Assembly: GCA_033026295.1 (NCBI GenBank)
Contig: CM065172.1
Location: 15,185,165-15,249,164, forward strand
Direction of reading: 5' to 3'
Origin: Channa striata
Taxonomy: Eukaryota > Chordata > Actinopteri > Anabantiformes > Channidae
DNA length: 64,000 nucleotides
Position 1 is the stretch's first letter; each line of letters starts with the position of its first letter. The position numbers and the translations under genes were made by a program. The notes under the pieces were generated by a model. The model was not told the origin of the DNA and did not search any database. It saw only the letters and a list, made by a program, of their open reading frames with translations. This document shows positions 27,501-40,585 of the stretch, one piece after another.

Positions 27501-28739
27501 ATTTCAGGGTTATCTGCAGTGATGTGCTAAAATAATATCAATTAGCGTCACTATGGAGATCAGTGTGCACAGAGATGGTCTATCTGTGTTTATCTGTATT
27601 CGATTTCTCCCATTTGAGAGCATCACTTGCCGTTTTCAAGAGAGGAGCTAAACACACACAGATGTGTGATTTACATTCTACTTAAGTACTCTCCTGACAC
27701 TTCAACCATGTGATAGAAACTCTAAAATATGTTAAAAATCAGTGAAGCTACATGTAAAAGGGTCAAGATTTTTGACCACTATGTAAAAGGTTAAATAAGT
27801 AAAAAAAAACAAAAAAACAAATGACTGCAAACATCCAAAACTGCAACACTACGAATGAAAGAAGTGATTTAGTTAACAACAGTGCAACATAAGGACTACA
27901 GTTGCTGTTGTTATTTACATTTTATATCTTCTATTTTATTTTACACCCACATAAACATCCTGCAGATGTTTTTGCTCTTAGTTCTCCAGATATGAATTCC
28001 TTATGACTTGGAAGAGTGCACAGACAAACCCATACACATGTTTGTGTGTGTCCTATATATGCTATCTGTTTTTATCAGTGGGTGTAAATTTCTAAAATAT
28101 TATTAGCCTATGAAGTAAGATTAGTTACTCAATCAGAGCTTTTGTGTAAACTCTTAAATGATCGAACATAAAGCTCAGCCAATTGTGCAACGGAAAAGAA
28201 TGCCTTACTTATTCATCATAAAGGTTGTAGGTGTGAAAAACATACTTCAGCATCATCAGAAGCATTCATCAGCTTCCCCTCTGACACAAAATCAGCTTGT
28301 GCTTGCTGTATCACAAAGGTCATGCCCTTTGCATGTAAAAAATGTACCCCTGATATCTGGACATAGTTTTAGAAGCTTTAAGCTTCTTCCTGTCCATGGA
28401 AGGCTTTCATAACACAGGGCTGTCTTTTACAAGTGGAATGCAATGACTTACACACAGGATTTAACCGGACAGGAAACAAACATTTCCAAGTTATCCTCCT
28501 CTCGTTCCTGCTGTTTACGTGTTTGTAAGTTACAGTCCTAAGTGAGCTGGTAACAAATCAGGCAGAGAAATTCAGATGGGTTCAGTCTAGGTTTGGTGTA
28601 CACAGAGTTGTCAGAGTGTTATATCTTGCAAAGGAAATAAGTATACGGCCGCCTAAATCATGGCTTAGTATTACTATGTTGACTTTCCCTTGAGTTCTAT
28701 TTAAACAATGTCACTAAAACAGAATTTAATTTGCCATCA

Positions 28740-29060
28740 CATATTACTGGAGTAGTTCACCCAAATTACAGTATTTTTCCTGTCTATTCTCACATCCTTT
28801 GAAGGTAAGGATCTACTGCACAGATTATTCAAGACAATACCCAGATTTTCTGGCAAAACACAGATACAATGGAGCTCCAACGAGTTACGTTTGTGATTCT
28901 TACAAGAGAGACCATCAAAAACAGTTTAAAACATCCAGGGCAACATAACTGTCCAAAAATGATGTTTTGCTTACCACAGACGCCAGGGTGAATAGTGTTT
29001 TGCTCTGGCATAAGATACATTTGCATCTAGTCATCGTCTCTGGTTGCAGACCGCTACAAC
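28740..29060. repeat. possible dispersed fish repeat, diverged
   Basis: Begins with gtagttcacccaaattacag and later has catcgtctctggttgcagac. These phrases resemble a non-autonomous DNA element common in teleost introns, as recalled. The boundaries are not visible as clear inverted repeats, so the extent is a guess. Confidence 0.3.
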
Positions 29061-30482
29061 CCCCAACAAATCCTTCTATTGTTAATATGGTATTTTGCTA
29101 AATAAAGACAAAGCACGGCTCAAAACTGAGGTAGTGCAAATTAGGATGAGAAACTTCAGATAAAACAGACAAACTACGGTTGATAAAATAGGCCATACAA
29201 AGCTATGGTTTATCGATTCTGAGCTAAAATGGACAGTGAAAAGCTATGATGGTTCTGTACAGCTCTAAAGTCGTCAGTGTAGAGAGGAATGAAATGACAG
29301 CATGTTGTCCCACTTTAACAAATGAAATTATATGAGCTTTTGAAATAGGGAGTTGATGTTTGCTAGTATAAATGTATTTTATTATATTTATACAGCAGCA
29401 TTATGTTTCAAGCTTTTCTTAAGTGGTGTGACTTTAAAATGAGGTTTGCTTTATATGAATAAAAGTAGTTTAGGGAAACCATGGCAACGGCTTGTAAATA
29501 AGTTAGAACATAGAACTTACTAAACCACTTGCCCAAACAAACTGAGAAGCCTCCATTTTAGTACACACACACACACACACATCGAGAGACAAAGTACACA
29601 TTGCTTTTGCAATTAGTATGGATCTGTAGAGAACCCATGGATTTTGGTGGTAAGTTCTGCACAAAGGCAGAATTTTTAAACGAAACTCTACATTGAGGTC
29701 ATACATCTTTTAAAGGACCAGCATTAACAACACAAATTACCATTGAGTAACCATGGGTACGTTCACTGCATATTCCGTAAACGAGCGTGTCATACTAGCA
29801 CAGCCACACTAACACACACGGCGCCGCTCAATCATTTAACCTGCGAATTAGCCTGCTAGCGGTTAGCATAAACACGGCCGTTACCCATTCATTCTACAGT
29901 AAAACAAAAATTTTCATGTGACCTGTAAGCAAAAACTCTCCAATGTTAAAAAAAGAAGCTGTAGGTCTTTTCTACAAAAAGCTACGTATGGACCTCCCGA
30001 CATGTTGATGCATTCATATCCGACTAGACTAGTTTATTTCTTCACTTGCTGAGTGAACAAACTACTCAGTGACGTTGCTATTTATTGGGAAAGATATACA
30101 ATTACCGTTTCAATCATTTTCAAGCACCTTCTTTAAGATTCAAGCACATTTCAGGCCTATAAAAGAGAACATTAAAATTCAAGGATTCTCAAGAATTTCA
30201 AGCACCCGCACGAAATCTATAAGGCAAACAGTACTAGCAAATGCTTCCAGGGGGGCTAAAGTTAGTAGGTTAGATCACTAATCCCACATTAGATTGGATT
30301 AGTGATTTAGATCAGAGATCCCATATTATACTGCCCCGCTATTGCGATTCTACACAACTACACTGCAAATGAGATCACAGTTTTTGTAGCAAATTCAATA
30401 AATTAATCATATTTCAAGTCAAAGTTTGGGTTTTATTTTTATGAAGGAAAACTTTGACTTTTATTAGGAAAAAGTGAGTTGC

Positions 30483-30650
30483 ATGGATGTGGTTGGGAGG
30501 GGGTGGCAGCGGTACAAAGCACAGGAGTGTCAAGCCAAAGATCCAAGATCGATTCCTGGGTTCTGTGTCTGGTTAGGTTCAGGCAAAACAAACACGCAGA
30601 TGTTAGGGTTACAGCAAGATCATGGCTGTGTTTAAAAGTGATAAGACTTC
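30483..30650 (+). repeat. SINE-like dispersed repeat
   Basis: A tRNA-like head (gggtggcagcggtacaaagc ... gatcgattcctgg, with a B-box-like end) is followed by ggttaggttcaggcaaaaca and gttagggttacagcaagatc. This is the arrangement of a repeat common in teleost genomes, in which a GGTTAGGTTTAGGCA motif follows the head. It is diverged from the remembered consensus. Not a functional tRNA gene, because the acceptor stem does not pair. Confidence 0.45.
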
Positions 30651-30697
30651 TTTTTGTTAGTGTATTGTACTTTCTAATATATTATATTTATGTGAAC

Positions 30698-30745
30698 AGC
30701 TATAGTTACTAGTTACTCAGAGATTAAGGCCTATTAAATTATATA
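30698..30745 (+). repeat. fragment of a dispersed fish repeat
   Basis: Contains agctatagttactagttact followed by cagagattaagg. This is recognisable as part of the widespread teleost repeat that also contains AGTACATTTACTCAAGTACT. A different part of the same repeat is at 36014-36120. Confidence 0.4.
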
Positions 30746-31130
30746 ACTCAAGAACGTCAAATATAGTGATATCAGTCACAAGGCATATCTGAAGGCTCTT
30801 ATTACACATTATCAAGAAGTATAATGAGGCTGTACGGAAAAATTTCTTACGAAAATACGTGCCCAAGACATTCTAATACCATAGTTGACTCCCCTTGATA
30901 TTTGTTAATGGAATACGTCATGAAAAAAACTTTATTTTAGCTTCAATTTATATGGGTGAGTATAAAAATAATGCAGTTATTTTCCTATTAACTGTTTTAT
31001 TAATTTTATTTACACAGCACTATCCACACTTGGGAGAGGCAAAGAATAAATGGTTTTTGAGATGTTAGATTAAGACAATATAAATTTTGTCAGACAGTCC
31101 TCCAGATGAAACTTTTATTTCCTCCCCTTC

Positions 31131-32270
31131 TTGCAGAAAATTACCAATGATGGTAAAGACCACCACCAGCCAGAGATCATCACAGCGATGCAGAATGAGA
31201 GTTTGCATCCCAAGCAGAGCAGCAGAGATGAAAAGATTCCATCAGGTGAAATGCCAGGATGTTTTCATCTGACTCTAGAGAAAGACATGCTGGAAGAGAA
31301 GATAGAGGCCCGAGCCAGAAAAGTCTCTGTTGAGGAAACATGGAAGAAACTTTTGGTTAAAGAGGCATGCGAGATGAAAGAGGAGCTGGGGATGGAAATT
31401 CAAAGAATGAGCAGAGTGCAAGAAGCCTTTCAAACGCAGTGTGCTCAAATAACAGAGATGAGGAATGGCTTCCAGTTGGAGAAAGAGAACACGGAAAAGA
31501 AATGAAAGGTCTTTCAGAAAGAGTTGGAGAACAATGAAAGGAGCAAGAAGGACTTTCTTCTGAAAAAAGATCCTATGGACGAGCTAAGAAAGGCCTTCGA
31601 TCGGCCAAGATTGAAGTGGCCTACGACGAAGAAATGACAAGTTTCCTGAAAATAATGGAAATGTTTCAGTCAGAGAAAGAAAACGTAGAAAAAGAAAGAG
31701 AAGCCTATGCCAAAGAGCATAAGCTACAACGTATGAAAAGGGAGGCCTTCGATGCTGAAAATAATGTTATGATTCAGGAGCGTGAGTGCTTCAAAATAGA
31801 AATGGAAGAGATTGCAATGATGAGAAAGGCCTATATTCAAGAGAAGATGAGCAGAAGATGAGAAGGAGAACTCAGAGAAAGAAAGAAAAGCCTTTAAGAA
31901 ACAGTTAAAGTCAAAACAAAAGACAAGGATGGTCTTTCTTGCTCAAAAAGATGAGGAAAGAAAGGCCTTCAAGAGAGAAAAACACGAGCTGGCCAAGATC
32001 AGAAAGGCCATAGAAAATACGCAAAAAACTCTGTATAAAGAACTTAAGGCTGAGTGCACGAGGAGGAGGAGACCGAAAAGATGAGAGAAGCTTACATTCA
32101 AGGAAAGGCACACATTCAGAGAATGAGGGAGGCTTTGTGCAGCGAGGCAGACATGATGATGCAGAAGGGAAATGCCTTAATGAAAGGACAAATGCCCCCA
32201 CTGTCAGGAAAGAGCTACATCAAAAAGGCCATTACAAGCAGCGCTGTCAGCGATTTCAACAATTTATCTT
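31131..32270 (+). pseudogene. broken coiled-coil repeat gene, antisense in the exon E-F intron
   Basis: A Lys/Glu-rich coding stretch is open in one frame from 31131, meets an in-frame TGA at 31503, and continues in the same frame to about 31598. It then shifts frame (31599-31858), returns to the first frame (31857-32081), and shifts again from about 32054 to roughly 32270. The conceptual product is a coiled coil with a 14-residue (42-bp) repeat of the form R(K/E)A(F/Y) plus ten residues. Examples are REAYAKEHKLQRMK, REAFDAENNVMIQE and RECFKIEMEEIAMM, followed by RKAYIQEK, RKAFKREKHELAKI and REALCSEA. The stretch is preceded by a good acceptor (cctccccttcttgcag|AAA), so it could be a duplicated exon rather than a processed copy. 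No poly(A) tract was seen; AATAAA occurs near 32575. The protein family was not recognised. One stop and three frameshifts argue for a pseudogene, unless assembly errors are responsible. Confidence 0.7.
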
Positions 32271-34772
32271 ACAGCTTCATTACAGTTTGGGTCTGCAGGA
32301 ATGAAGAAAAGAAGGCAACTGCACCAAGAAACACAAACATGAAAGACGCAAAAAGTAGTGGAATAGTTTCACTACAATTTCATTGTTCATTTATATTTAC
32401 GTATAATAATGAATTGCATGTATATGTTTTAATAAGGCTTTGTTAATGAAAATCCAGAAACAACACTCAATGCCATTTTATATGTATACTGTAGATAGAT
32501 AAATAGATAGATATATAAATATATTTTTATCAAAATTACTAATATTTAGGTGCCCAAATATGACGACTGGATATCAATAAAAATACCTGTCAACAATTTT
32601 TTATGGGTAGGCTGGGATTTGATTTGAAAGCAGTCCATGTTTAAGGTTACAGACTAGTTAGCAATGGTATTCTTGCATGTCATAAGTTCATAAAAATGCC
32701 TACAGAAGCACACATTTTTTTCTAAAGCAAAGCCAGAGGTTTACCTAAAATGTGAAACACCTGAAAGCATTAGTTCTTTTCAGCAGGTCTGATTTCCAAC
32801 AAAAAATGCTATGCTGCATATATTAGAAGTGTTACTCTTATGAGAGCGGGAAAACTGGTTCAGCCTCTACCTGAGACGCAGCAGTGAAAAAGGTAGAAGC
32901 TAAAGTCAGAAAAGATTAACATGTTTTGAGTAAGGCACACTGAATACACAAATACATTTGAACCAGCATTTAAAATGTCAGAATGATGAATGGAAGTAAC
33001 CCTCCAAGTTATTTGAACTCTGGCTGACGGCAAAGACTACACAACGCCAAAATCGGACAATTGCAAAACGATTTTAGGCTACTACATTCAGTTCAGCCTC
33101 AGCACATTTGATTTGGTGAATGTGGGATCAATGTCACTGCTGAGGAGTTTGCAATCAGCCACTAGCTTGGCATTTAGATTTATGTCTGGGGAGAACTTCA
33201 TACTGCCTGCAAAGACATCAAACACGCACACAGCTTGTCCGTGTATTTTACAATGAAGCAGCAGTAACTTATGCTGTATGAAGCCCAGAAAGGAAACAAG
33301 CATTGACTCTTTGCTCCACTCCTGTTTTCCCTATGGACACAGCACTGTAAGTTATAGCCCCCTGGGATTGTTGGGAAATAGGAAGTTTGGAAAACCAATC
33401 AGATTGTGGTCAGTGTATACAGTGAGGCTAATGGAGTGAAACACCTGTAGGTTTAAAACACTCCTCTGCAGTCAAATATTACTGATTCTTCCATTCTTTT
33501 ACCTCAACACCTATAAGGAAAAAGCTTATAACATTTCTAAAATACATTGGTAATGTTTGAGCCCATTTAATACAAGTCAAGTAGAATTTATCTTACTCCT
33601 GACCATTTTCCAAACTGAATCCATGTCCATAATTTATTTGGCACGGTGAATGGAGACAAAGGCTTGTGCAAAGTGTGCTAAAAGAAAAAGATGGAAAAGA
33701 AGACCAGGATACAAAAGTAGAGTTGGGCTTTATGTAAAGAGACAGATACAAAAAGATCAGTGCAGGAACAAAAACTGGTCTTTGATGCAAGTTCACATCA
33801 GACATAATTGAAATGTCAGTAAGCAAAGGGGCCCATTTCCTTACCAGAAAAGCTTATTAGGTCTCTCAAATAAAGAGCTACGGTCACAGCTGAAGGAGTA
33901 TAGCACAACACAAAGGTCATCTGGAAACATCCCACACAGAAACACCTACAGATCATATAAATATCTAAATGCACTGGAACACATTCATGAACTCTTGCAT
34001 TGATGCACATACACTCACACAGACAGACTGACTGAAATAAATGTAACCTTTGGAACTCTGCCCCATTAAACCCAGCGAGAGGTAGGGTGGCGAGGGGAGA
34101 GGGGGAGCTCTAATTTAAGGACATGAGAGGAAGCGAGGAAGTTAAGAGGAGACCTTTATATGTGTGTAATTGCTCTATAGAGGAACTGCAAACATGCTCA
34201 CCATGGGCAGCCACAGGCCCTGGCTAAATAGCTACCTGAATAAAAGTCATTAAAACAAAAAGGACATGCTGTGTGAGACACATGGTATTTAAGTATATAT
34301 AAACATAAGGCCATACTGTACTTAAAAAATACATTTCCAGAGAACATTGGGACATTGTGTAAAATGTCAATAAAAAACGGAATGCAACACTCTGCAAATA
34401 ATTTGAAACCTAGTTTTGGCTAAAGACACGACATATGTCTATGACAGCAAATGTTATGCCGTACATTAAAGCAATGAAATACAATAAAACTGTTTGTTGA
34501 TCATTCTTAGTAGCTAACTACAAGTAACCCCCTTTAACACTGTATTTCATAAATAATGCCAACATGTAAATATTGATAATTGCAGCTTCGATAAAATGTC
34601 TTAATTTGTCAACCAGAGAAATATCTAATTTCTACTAAATTCAAAATCTCTGCTCGGTAAAAATAATGTTTCAGTATTCATTTGTTCTTGAATGCAGTTA
34701 ATGAAGTTCAAAATGAATGTTGTCTATATATGCAACAGATACTCTATTAGTTTATTAGTTGGATTCACACAC

Positions 34773-34940
34773 CTTTTTCTGCAGGACATTAACTTTCCTC
34801 TCCTTGACATCCAGCATGTCCTTCATGTCTCTGATCTCTCCCGTTAGTGTGCTCTTTTCATCAGTCAGGTCCTGCAGCTGCTTGGTCTTTTTAGTCAGGA
34901 ACTGCTCTTTCTCCTCCAGACGCAACCGCAGAGCATCTAC
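34773..34940 (-). CDS. erc2: ERC2-like exon E (56 codons)
   Basis: The acceptor is ctattgtag|GTA and the donor is CAGAAAAAG|gtgtgt. The exon encodes VDALRLRLEEKEQFLTKK, then TKQLQDLTDEKSTLTGEIRD, then MKDMLDVKERKVNVLQKK. It aligns along its full 56 residues with the family, whose exon has the same length and boundaries (VDALRLR...NVLQKK). The residues are Leu/Glu/Lys heptads of the central coiled coil. Phase 0 on both sides. The introns on either side are among the largest in the window, about 13.3 kb upstream and 17.9 kb downstream in transcript terms. Confidence 0.97.
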
Positions 34941-35185
34941 CTACAATAGACCAAGACAAAATGTTAGGTGGAGATAGGAGGAAGTAATGAACAGAAGTGC
35001 AATTCCACACATCAAGTTTACAAAATTATGGAAATGATGGTAAAACATGTACTGTCATTAATAAAAAAATATGGGTCAGCAATCACTGTTGGAAAAAGTG
35101 GAGCTGATTGTAATCCTTTAATGTGCTGACAGGTATTAAACCAAACAATGATGCATCACTTGTAACTTCATAAACTAATTCTATA

Positions 35186-35216
35186 TTTAAACCACCAGGT
35201 GGTATTAATGATGTGG
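35186..35216. mobile_element. terminal fragment of a Tc1/mariner-type element
   Basis: Reads taaaccaccaggtggtatta followed by atgatgtgg, a close copy of the right terminal repeat of the element at 38126-38334. The other end was not found nearby. Confidence 0.5.
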
Positions 35217-36013
35217 GTGATTGGTGTAAGTGGAAAGTGTGTTTTAATAGACTGTTTGAGAAGGAAGTCTCTTCCAACCCTCAGTTTGGTGGCCCATATG
35301 TTATTATTCAGCACTGGAACTGACATATCTCAACACGTTCACTTGTTGAAATGTGGAAGTAGTAAAACCTTAGTTTTGACCTAATGTCCATAATATGAAC
35401 CGCTGATGCAGTAAAAGTATGGGGAGTGGGAGAGACGGGGGCTGGAGCCTGTCCCATCATTTGTTATTGTATGATTGGGCCAACGCTGCCGCAGATGAGC
35501 CTGCTCACACATTAAGATCCTCTGTATCTGGCTGAATGCTATGAGATGAGTGATATCTGAGCTTGCTCCGTAACGTCTTTTTGGAAGCAATTTATATTGG
35601 TGTTCTGCTGTAGCACATACAGCGACAATCACGCACACATTACTGTACTGTGCTGCACTTGGACACTCTCAGCCCACAGTATTAAGCACTTTAGTATGTG
35701 CTCCTCTGTTGCTCTTTACACCTGATTACATTTCCAGCACTTTTTTTTTTCCACAGTGCAATAAGTGAACCTACTTGAACTTAATTTTAAGGTGTGCATA
35801 TGTGTTTTTCTATACAAGTCCCAGAAACACACACACACACACATACACTCACAGATAAAGGAAAGCAGTACGGAAGGTCATTTTACTAAGTGTTACTTGG
35901 ACCCAGCTAAGTGTGAAAACACTTAAAGCATGGACTCTCTTGTGCTCTCCAGCTTATAACAGTTTCACACTGTTCTTAAGTGGATTCATAAGGAGAGGGG
36001 ATGTGTGGGAGTT

Positions 36014-36120
36014 ACTGGTAGAAAGTACATTTACTCAGTTACTACACTTTATTTAAGTTCCGAGATACTTGCACTTTCAGTATTCGACACATATTATTTT
36101 GACTTTTTACTTTGCATGTT
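36014..36120 (+). repeat. dispersed fish repeat (TACATTTACTCAGT family)
   Basis: Phrases tagaaagtacatttactcag, gagatacttgcactttcag and gactttttactttgcatg follow the order of a very common teleost intronic repeat recalled as AGTACATTTACTCAAGTACT...GGTACTTGTACTTTACTTGAGTATT. It is moderately diverged and truncated. Confidence 0.55.
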
Positions 36121-38125
36121 TAGAGTTTAAAAATCTGTCTAATCTGTCAATGTCAACAGTGTATGCCTGATTACTGCAGGGAGTTAATAAGATCATTACC
36201 TCCAGTTAGGAGTAATTTAGACACCAACAAGGAAAAATATTAGAGATCAAACGACTAACATTGCACTAATGACGATAGAATTGGCAAAAAAATCACTTTG
36301 AATATAAGGGAACATAATTGAGGGGCAGGGCTATGTTTGGACACAATTACAGTTACTGTAGTTCTTACCAGCTTGTACTATATGTGGGTATTTGCACTTG
36401 TAAAAGGAGAGGTCACCGCTGCTGACACGCAAGTAGCAGTATTAGAAGCAGCCTAGGACCCTCAGGTGTAATATTAGTATTGAGCTCATATTGCTTCTCT
36501 GGCAGACAACCAGAGCCTAATACTGAGGCCTGCTCTGTCCTCCCCACCACACGCTGGCACAGATACACCAGTGACACCACTAATCCAGTGTAGGCACAGT
36601 ATATCAGTGACCACACATTATCATGTGCTGATGCCCGTGTGCTGCCGTCCACAAGTGTGTGCGCACGTGCACGTGCGTTTGAGATTGTGTGTGACAGACA
36701 GAGAAAATGAACTCCCCTCTCCTTCAACCCCACCTGGCAAGGAACAATTTAGCAAGAATTCAGCAGAGAGGCCTAACAGGAAATCCCTGCTGTCTCACAT
36801 GCTCCGGCCCACTAAGCTGTAATGGTACTGTACAGACACCCTGCTAATAGCCTCTTAAAGCACTCCGCTCATTTCAGAGCAGATAGAGGTGGACAGATGA
36901 GGAGATGATAGGACGGACAGGAGTAAGGCTGAAAGTAAGGGCAGAGATGAATGGAAAAGTGAAGGATTGTGGCTAGAGATGATGGGAATTCCTAACAGAT
37001 CTGATGGCTTAGAAATATTGTTTATTATTACATATAACAGCAATGACATGCGGCTCCACTGGTTAAAACCCCATCAGCAGGTGTGTCACAGGAAATACTG
37101 TATGACTTTATCAGCTAGAGGACAGACAGCTAACAAGTCGGGGTGATTAACCTCTTTCCTTCAATTTCCTCTACAATTTTCCTTTGCCTGTCGTCCCTTT
37201 TCTATCAGTGTCATCTTCTAACATCGCCTCATCGTCCATCACGAGATGCTCCAAACAATGGAGTTTTCTTATTGCCATTTACAGGTGTGACAAACACGTG
37301 TCAATTTGACACGTTTTAAGACAGTTTTTATTTGGGACAGGCTCAAATTTCCCAACCGAGGCTTTGTACATTTGTGCATTTCTGGGTGGATTTCGCTCTC
37401 TATATGAGAGCGATAACACCCAAAGCAGAACTCCTGTGGTCTCCACGACAACTTGGGTACTAATTCTAACTATGCAATTAGTCACTTCTGTTTTGTAATC
37501 GCAGCAATTTTAGCACATCAGAGAAAAAAGCAAATAAGAAACAAACTAAGTAAAAGAATAAGCGAACCTACTGCTGTCACGTTTGGCCCATTTTAAACCC
37601 AAAGGGGAAACACGATATTACATTGAGGCGTTCCACGGAGGAGCTGAATTAAAAAAACATTAAAAATACACATCTATATTACTCCCCAAACCCCTTTTAA
37701 GATTTCCAACCCTTCATTCAACACCATATCGTTTGAAAAATGATCTTGATATTTTTTCAAGACTCTGTGGTTGCAGGACTATGAAATGTTTTTTAAATGT
37801 TGATATATTGTTAAATATGCAAATAAAGTATCTGAAGTGCTCATGCTCACATGCAAAGATTGATCTGTTTTTAACATGCGCACATGCATTTACCTGTAAT
37901 TAAACCTCCATGGTGTGTAAACAGGCTTCAAATGACAAATGTGGATTCTGGACACTGGTCAGCAAAGTAAAACAGAGGCTTAAAGAAAAGAGCTTCTCTG
38001 TTTGTCCTCACCTCCCACTTTCCTATCTCACATTTCATCATAAAAGTTTTTCTGGCCAGCAGATCTACAAAGGTGTCAGGTCTAGATTCAGCCGGGGGGG
38101 GCGCAATAAACAACAAAAGGACAAC

Positions 38126-38334
38126 ACTGATTGGCCACAACATTAATACCACCTGCTGGTTTTAATGACAGAAGTCAGCATGGGCACACACTACACAGCC
38201 CCATCCGCAGGAAGCAGCAAAGCCCGGTGTGTTCTGACACCTGTTATGTCCAGCATTACATTTTTCTCATGTTAACCCATCCACCATAATGTAAAAACCA
38301 CCAGGTGGTAATAATGTTGTGGCAGATTGCTGAA
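38126..38334. mobile_element. short internally deleted Tc1/mariner-type element (MITE)
   Basis: The left end (ggccacaacattaataccac, then ctg) and right end (cagg, then tggtaataatgttgtggc) are inverted copies of about 30 bp with a few mismatches, each extended by a TGGTTTTA-like block. The 130-bp interior contains gacagaagtcagcatgggca, acacagccccatccgcag and gtgtgttctgacacctgtta. I recognise these as transposase-region fragments of a Tc1-like element common in teleosts. It is far too short to encode an enzyme. Confidence 0.75.
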
Positions 38335-39413
38335 GATGAAGAGATCATAGTCAAATAGCAGTGCCAGAGTGCCAGGGATGCACCAACATCCTGTTTACAG
38401 ATCCACTCCAACCTCCCACACTGCCGTCTAATACTGAAAGTGTTAATGGTTGATCAAAGCATTTCTGTCATCTCTTGCATATGCTGTATGTCTTTAATAA
38501 TCTTTGATCTTCACACATGCAAGTATGTACACACTGTACTCTCACACACCATTATTCTTGTTTATTGCTGTTCAAAGAAGCCTGTATGTCACTTCTGCTG
38601 ACAACACCACCATAAAAGTTCTTAAATTACAAGAATGAGTCTGGTGCAGTGTATCCGAGTTTAAACTCAGATCCGCTCGAGCCACTGTGGTGCACTACAA
38701 ACAGCTGTGTGAGTCACTTCTCTGGTTTTATGACGTCCAGCCCGCCTGTATAAATACAGCAAAGGGGAGCCATTACACTTAATTTATTTAAAAGCCTGCG
38801 CTGGTAAATTAATCATCTAAATTTATGACATAATATTCAACTAAGCCTTGTTTGTCTAGCTATTAATGTGGCCAGGTCTGGACTTTTTCACTAGAAGAAT
38901 GAAGGCTATTTCATTTCAAGACAATTCTAGATCACTAGTGTCTCTCACACCGGCTGGAATCATTTCAGTATCTCTTTATGTAGAAACAATAGCATCAAAG
39001 AGAAACCACAGCACTCTCATATGACAAAGAAGAAAAAGAAAGAACTAAACTAATAAACGGTAAATATGTTTACAGTATATACACTGTACTGCCTCATTCA
39101 CATGGTATATATACAGTAAGCACTGGACTGTGGGTATCCTTTATTCATACAGATGTGAGAATGAGTGGTGTTAAATGATCCATAGTTTCCTGATGAGGCA
39201 ATAGAAACCTCCAAAACATGTCAGGAGGTCACTGTTGGCTAGACAGCCATAAGATTGATTATTTCTTATGAGCACATATATGCATGTTGTTTGTGCACAC
39301 AGGTGCAGACAGAAGTTAAACTATCAAATCCAAGACTGAAGCTCTTCACAGGGAAACATTGAATAAAGGCTTACCTAAGACCCGGCACTGATGCCAGGTT
39401 TTTTATTTTATTT

Positions 39414-39438
39414 TACACACACACACACACACACACAC
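39414..39438. repeat. (AC)n microsatellite
   Basis: A pure AC tract of about 25 bp. Confidence 0.95.
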
Positions 39439-40566
39439 GTCTGGTATACTATATAAATAACCACAAGCACACAAACAAAAATTGTCCTCTCCACCTGAGC
39501 AGGCCAAACTAGACATGACGACACTGGGGCTGATCTGTGCGGAAATGAGGGACGTTCTCTGTCCTGGGGCTTGGGCTGGGTGTCATTTGAGGTGTGTCAT
39601 CAAAGCTGGGGAGAGGCAAGAGTCAGCTCTGATCAAAATGTGTATAATGGACAGATCACTGCAGGGTCGGCTTGGGATAATAAGCGGATGTAAACCGCCT
39701 CACAGCATGAGTTGCAGGGTGGAGAGTGGGCCACAGTCTCATTGTACACCGCAACATCTGTTGATAAAACCATGGCAACACAGCTGTCTGCCCACAGGCT
39801 ACGGAGAGAACATGGGAAAGCACGGAAGTAAAAAAAAAAAGGAGACAAGAACACATAAACATACGCATGGAGAACTCCAGGATTCACTCACAAAAGGATC
39901 TTTGTCATCTGAATGAATAAAGGTTTTCTGCCAAAGCATGAAAGGTAATCATGCCAGTAGCTACAGCCTACATCAATCACGCCATGCTCTCAGCACTGCA
40001 CCAGTGGCAAGTCCCCACCATTTTCTGTTGAATAAGCAAAAAGATAACACCAAGTTTAGGGAACCCGCAACCAGTACCATCACACTATTGACTGAGGCAG
40101 CACGCAGCTGCCTCAATCCCTCTTTTGCCCTCCATCCATCATCATTACCTCCTCCAGCAGAGACGCACACACACACACACACACGAAGGAAGAGACACTG
40201 CAGGCGTTCCCCCTCATTAACACTTGCTCCGTCTTTGATTATTTTTCCTGATCATTTCCAGTGCTGCGTGCCAGTTGCTACATCCTGCTTCCAGGAAATC
40301 CATTTCCTGTCAAACCACACTGAACAGTAACCCTGACAAACATGTGGAGCACAATTCAAGTCTGCTGTATACAGTATCTTCTTGATTCAGAAATCTTTTT
40401 GATTTCTGCTTTGCCACCAAGTGAAAATAGCCTCTTTGCTTTATGTGTTTGTCAATCTGCTGGTCTGTTTAACACACCTTCAAGATATTTCAGTATAAAA
40501 ACACATTTTAAACAATTCACTACAGTAAATCTGACTGAGCATAGAGCACATCAAACACCTTAATGA

Positions 40567-40585
40567 TCACCAGGTGGTGGTTTTA
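40567..40585. mobile_element. terminal-repeat relic of the same Tc1/mariner-type family
   Basis: Reads atcaccaggtggtggtttt, matching the ACCACCTGGTGGTTTT portion of the terminal repeat at 38126-38334. It may be a solo relic; no partner end was identified. Confidence 0.3.

Larger units (their letters stand above)
16884..34772. other. 17.9-kb intron between exons E and F
   Basis: The largest intron fully in the window. It holds the plus-strand pseudogene (31131-32270), dispersed fish repeats near 28740-29060 and 30483-30745, microsatellites (19512-19538, 24093-24122, 29562-29581) and a GAAA-type tract (24502-24550). Stretches 17000-19500, 20000-23800, 24600-28700 and 32600-34700 show nothing I can name. 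No ERC exon was recognised within it. Confidence 0.55.

Noticed and set aside
30483..30560. tRNA-like sequence with a B-box-like motif
   Set aside because: The acceptor and anticodon stems do not pair, and it leads into a known dispersed-repeat body, so it is a SINE head rather than a tRNA gene.
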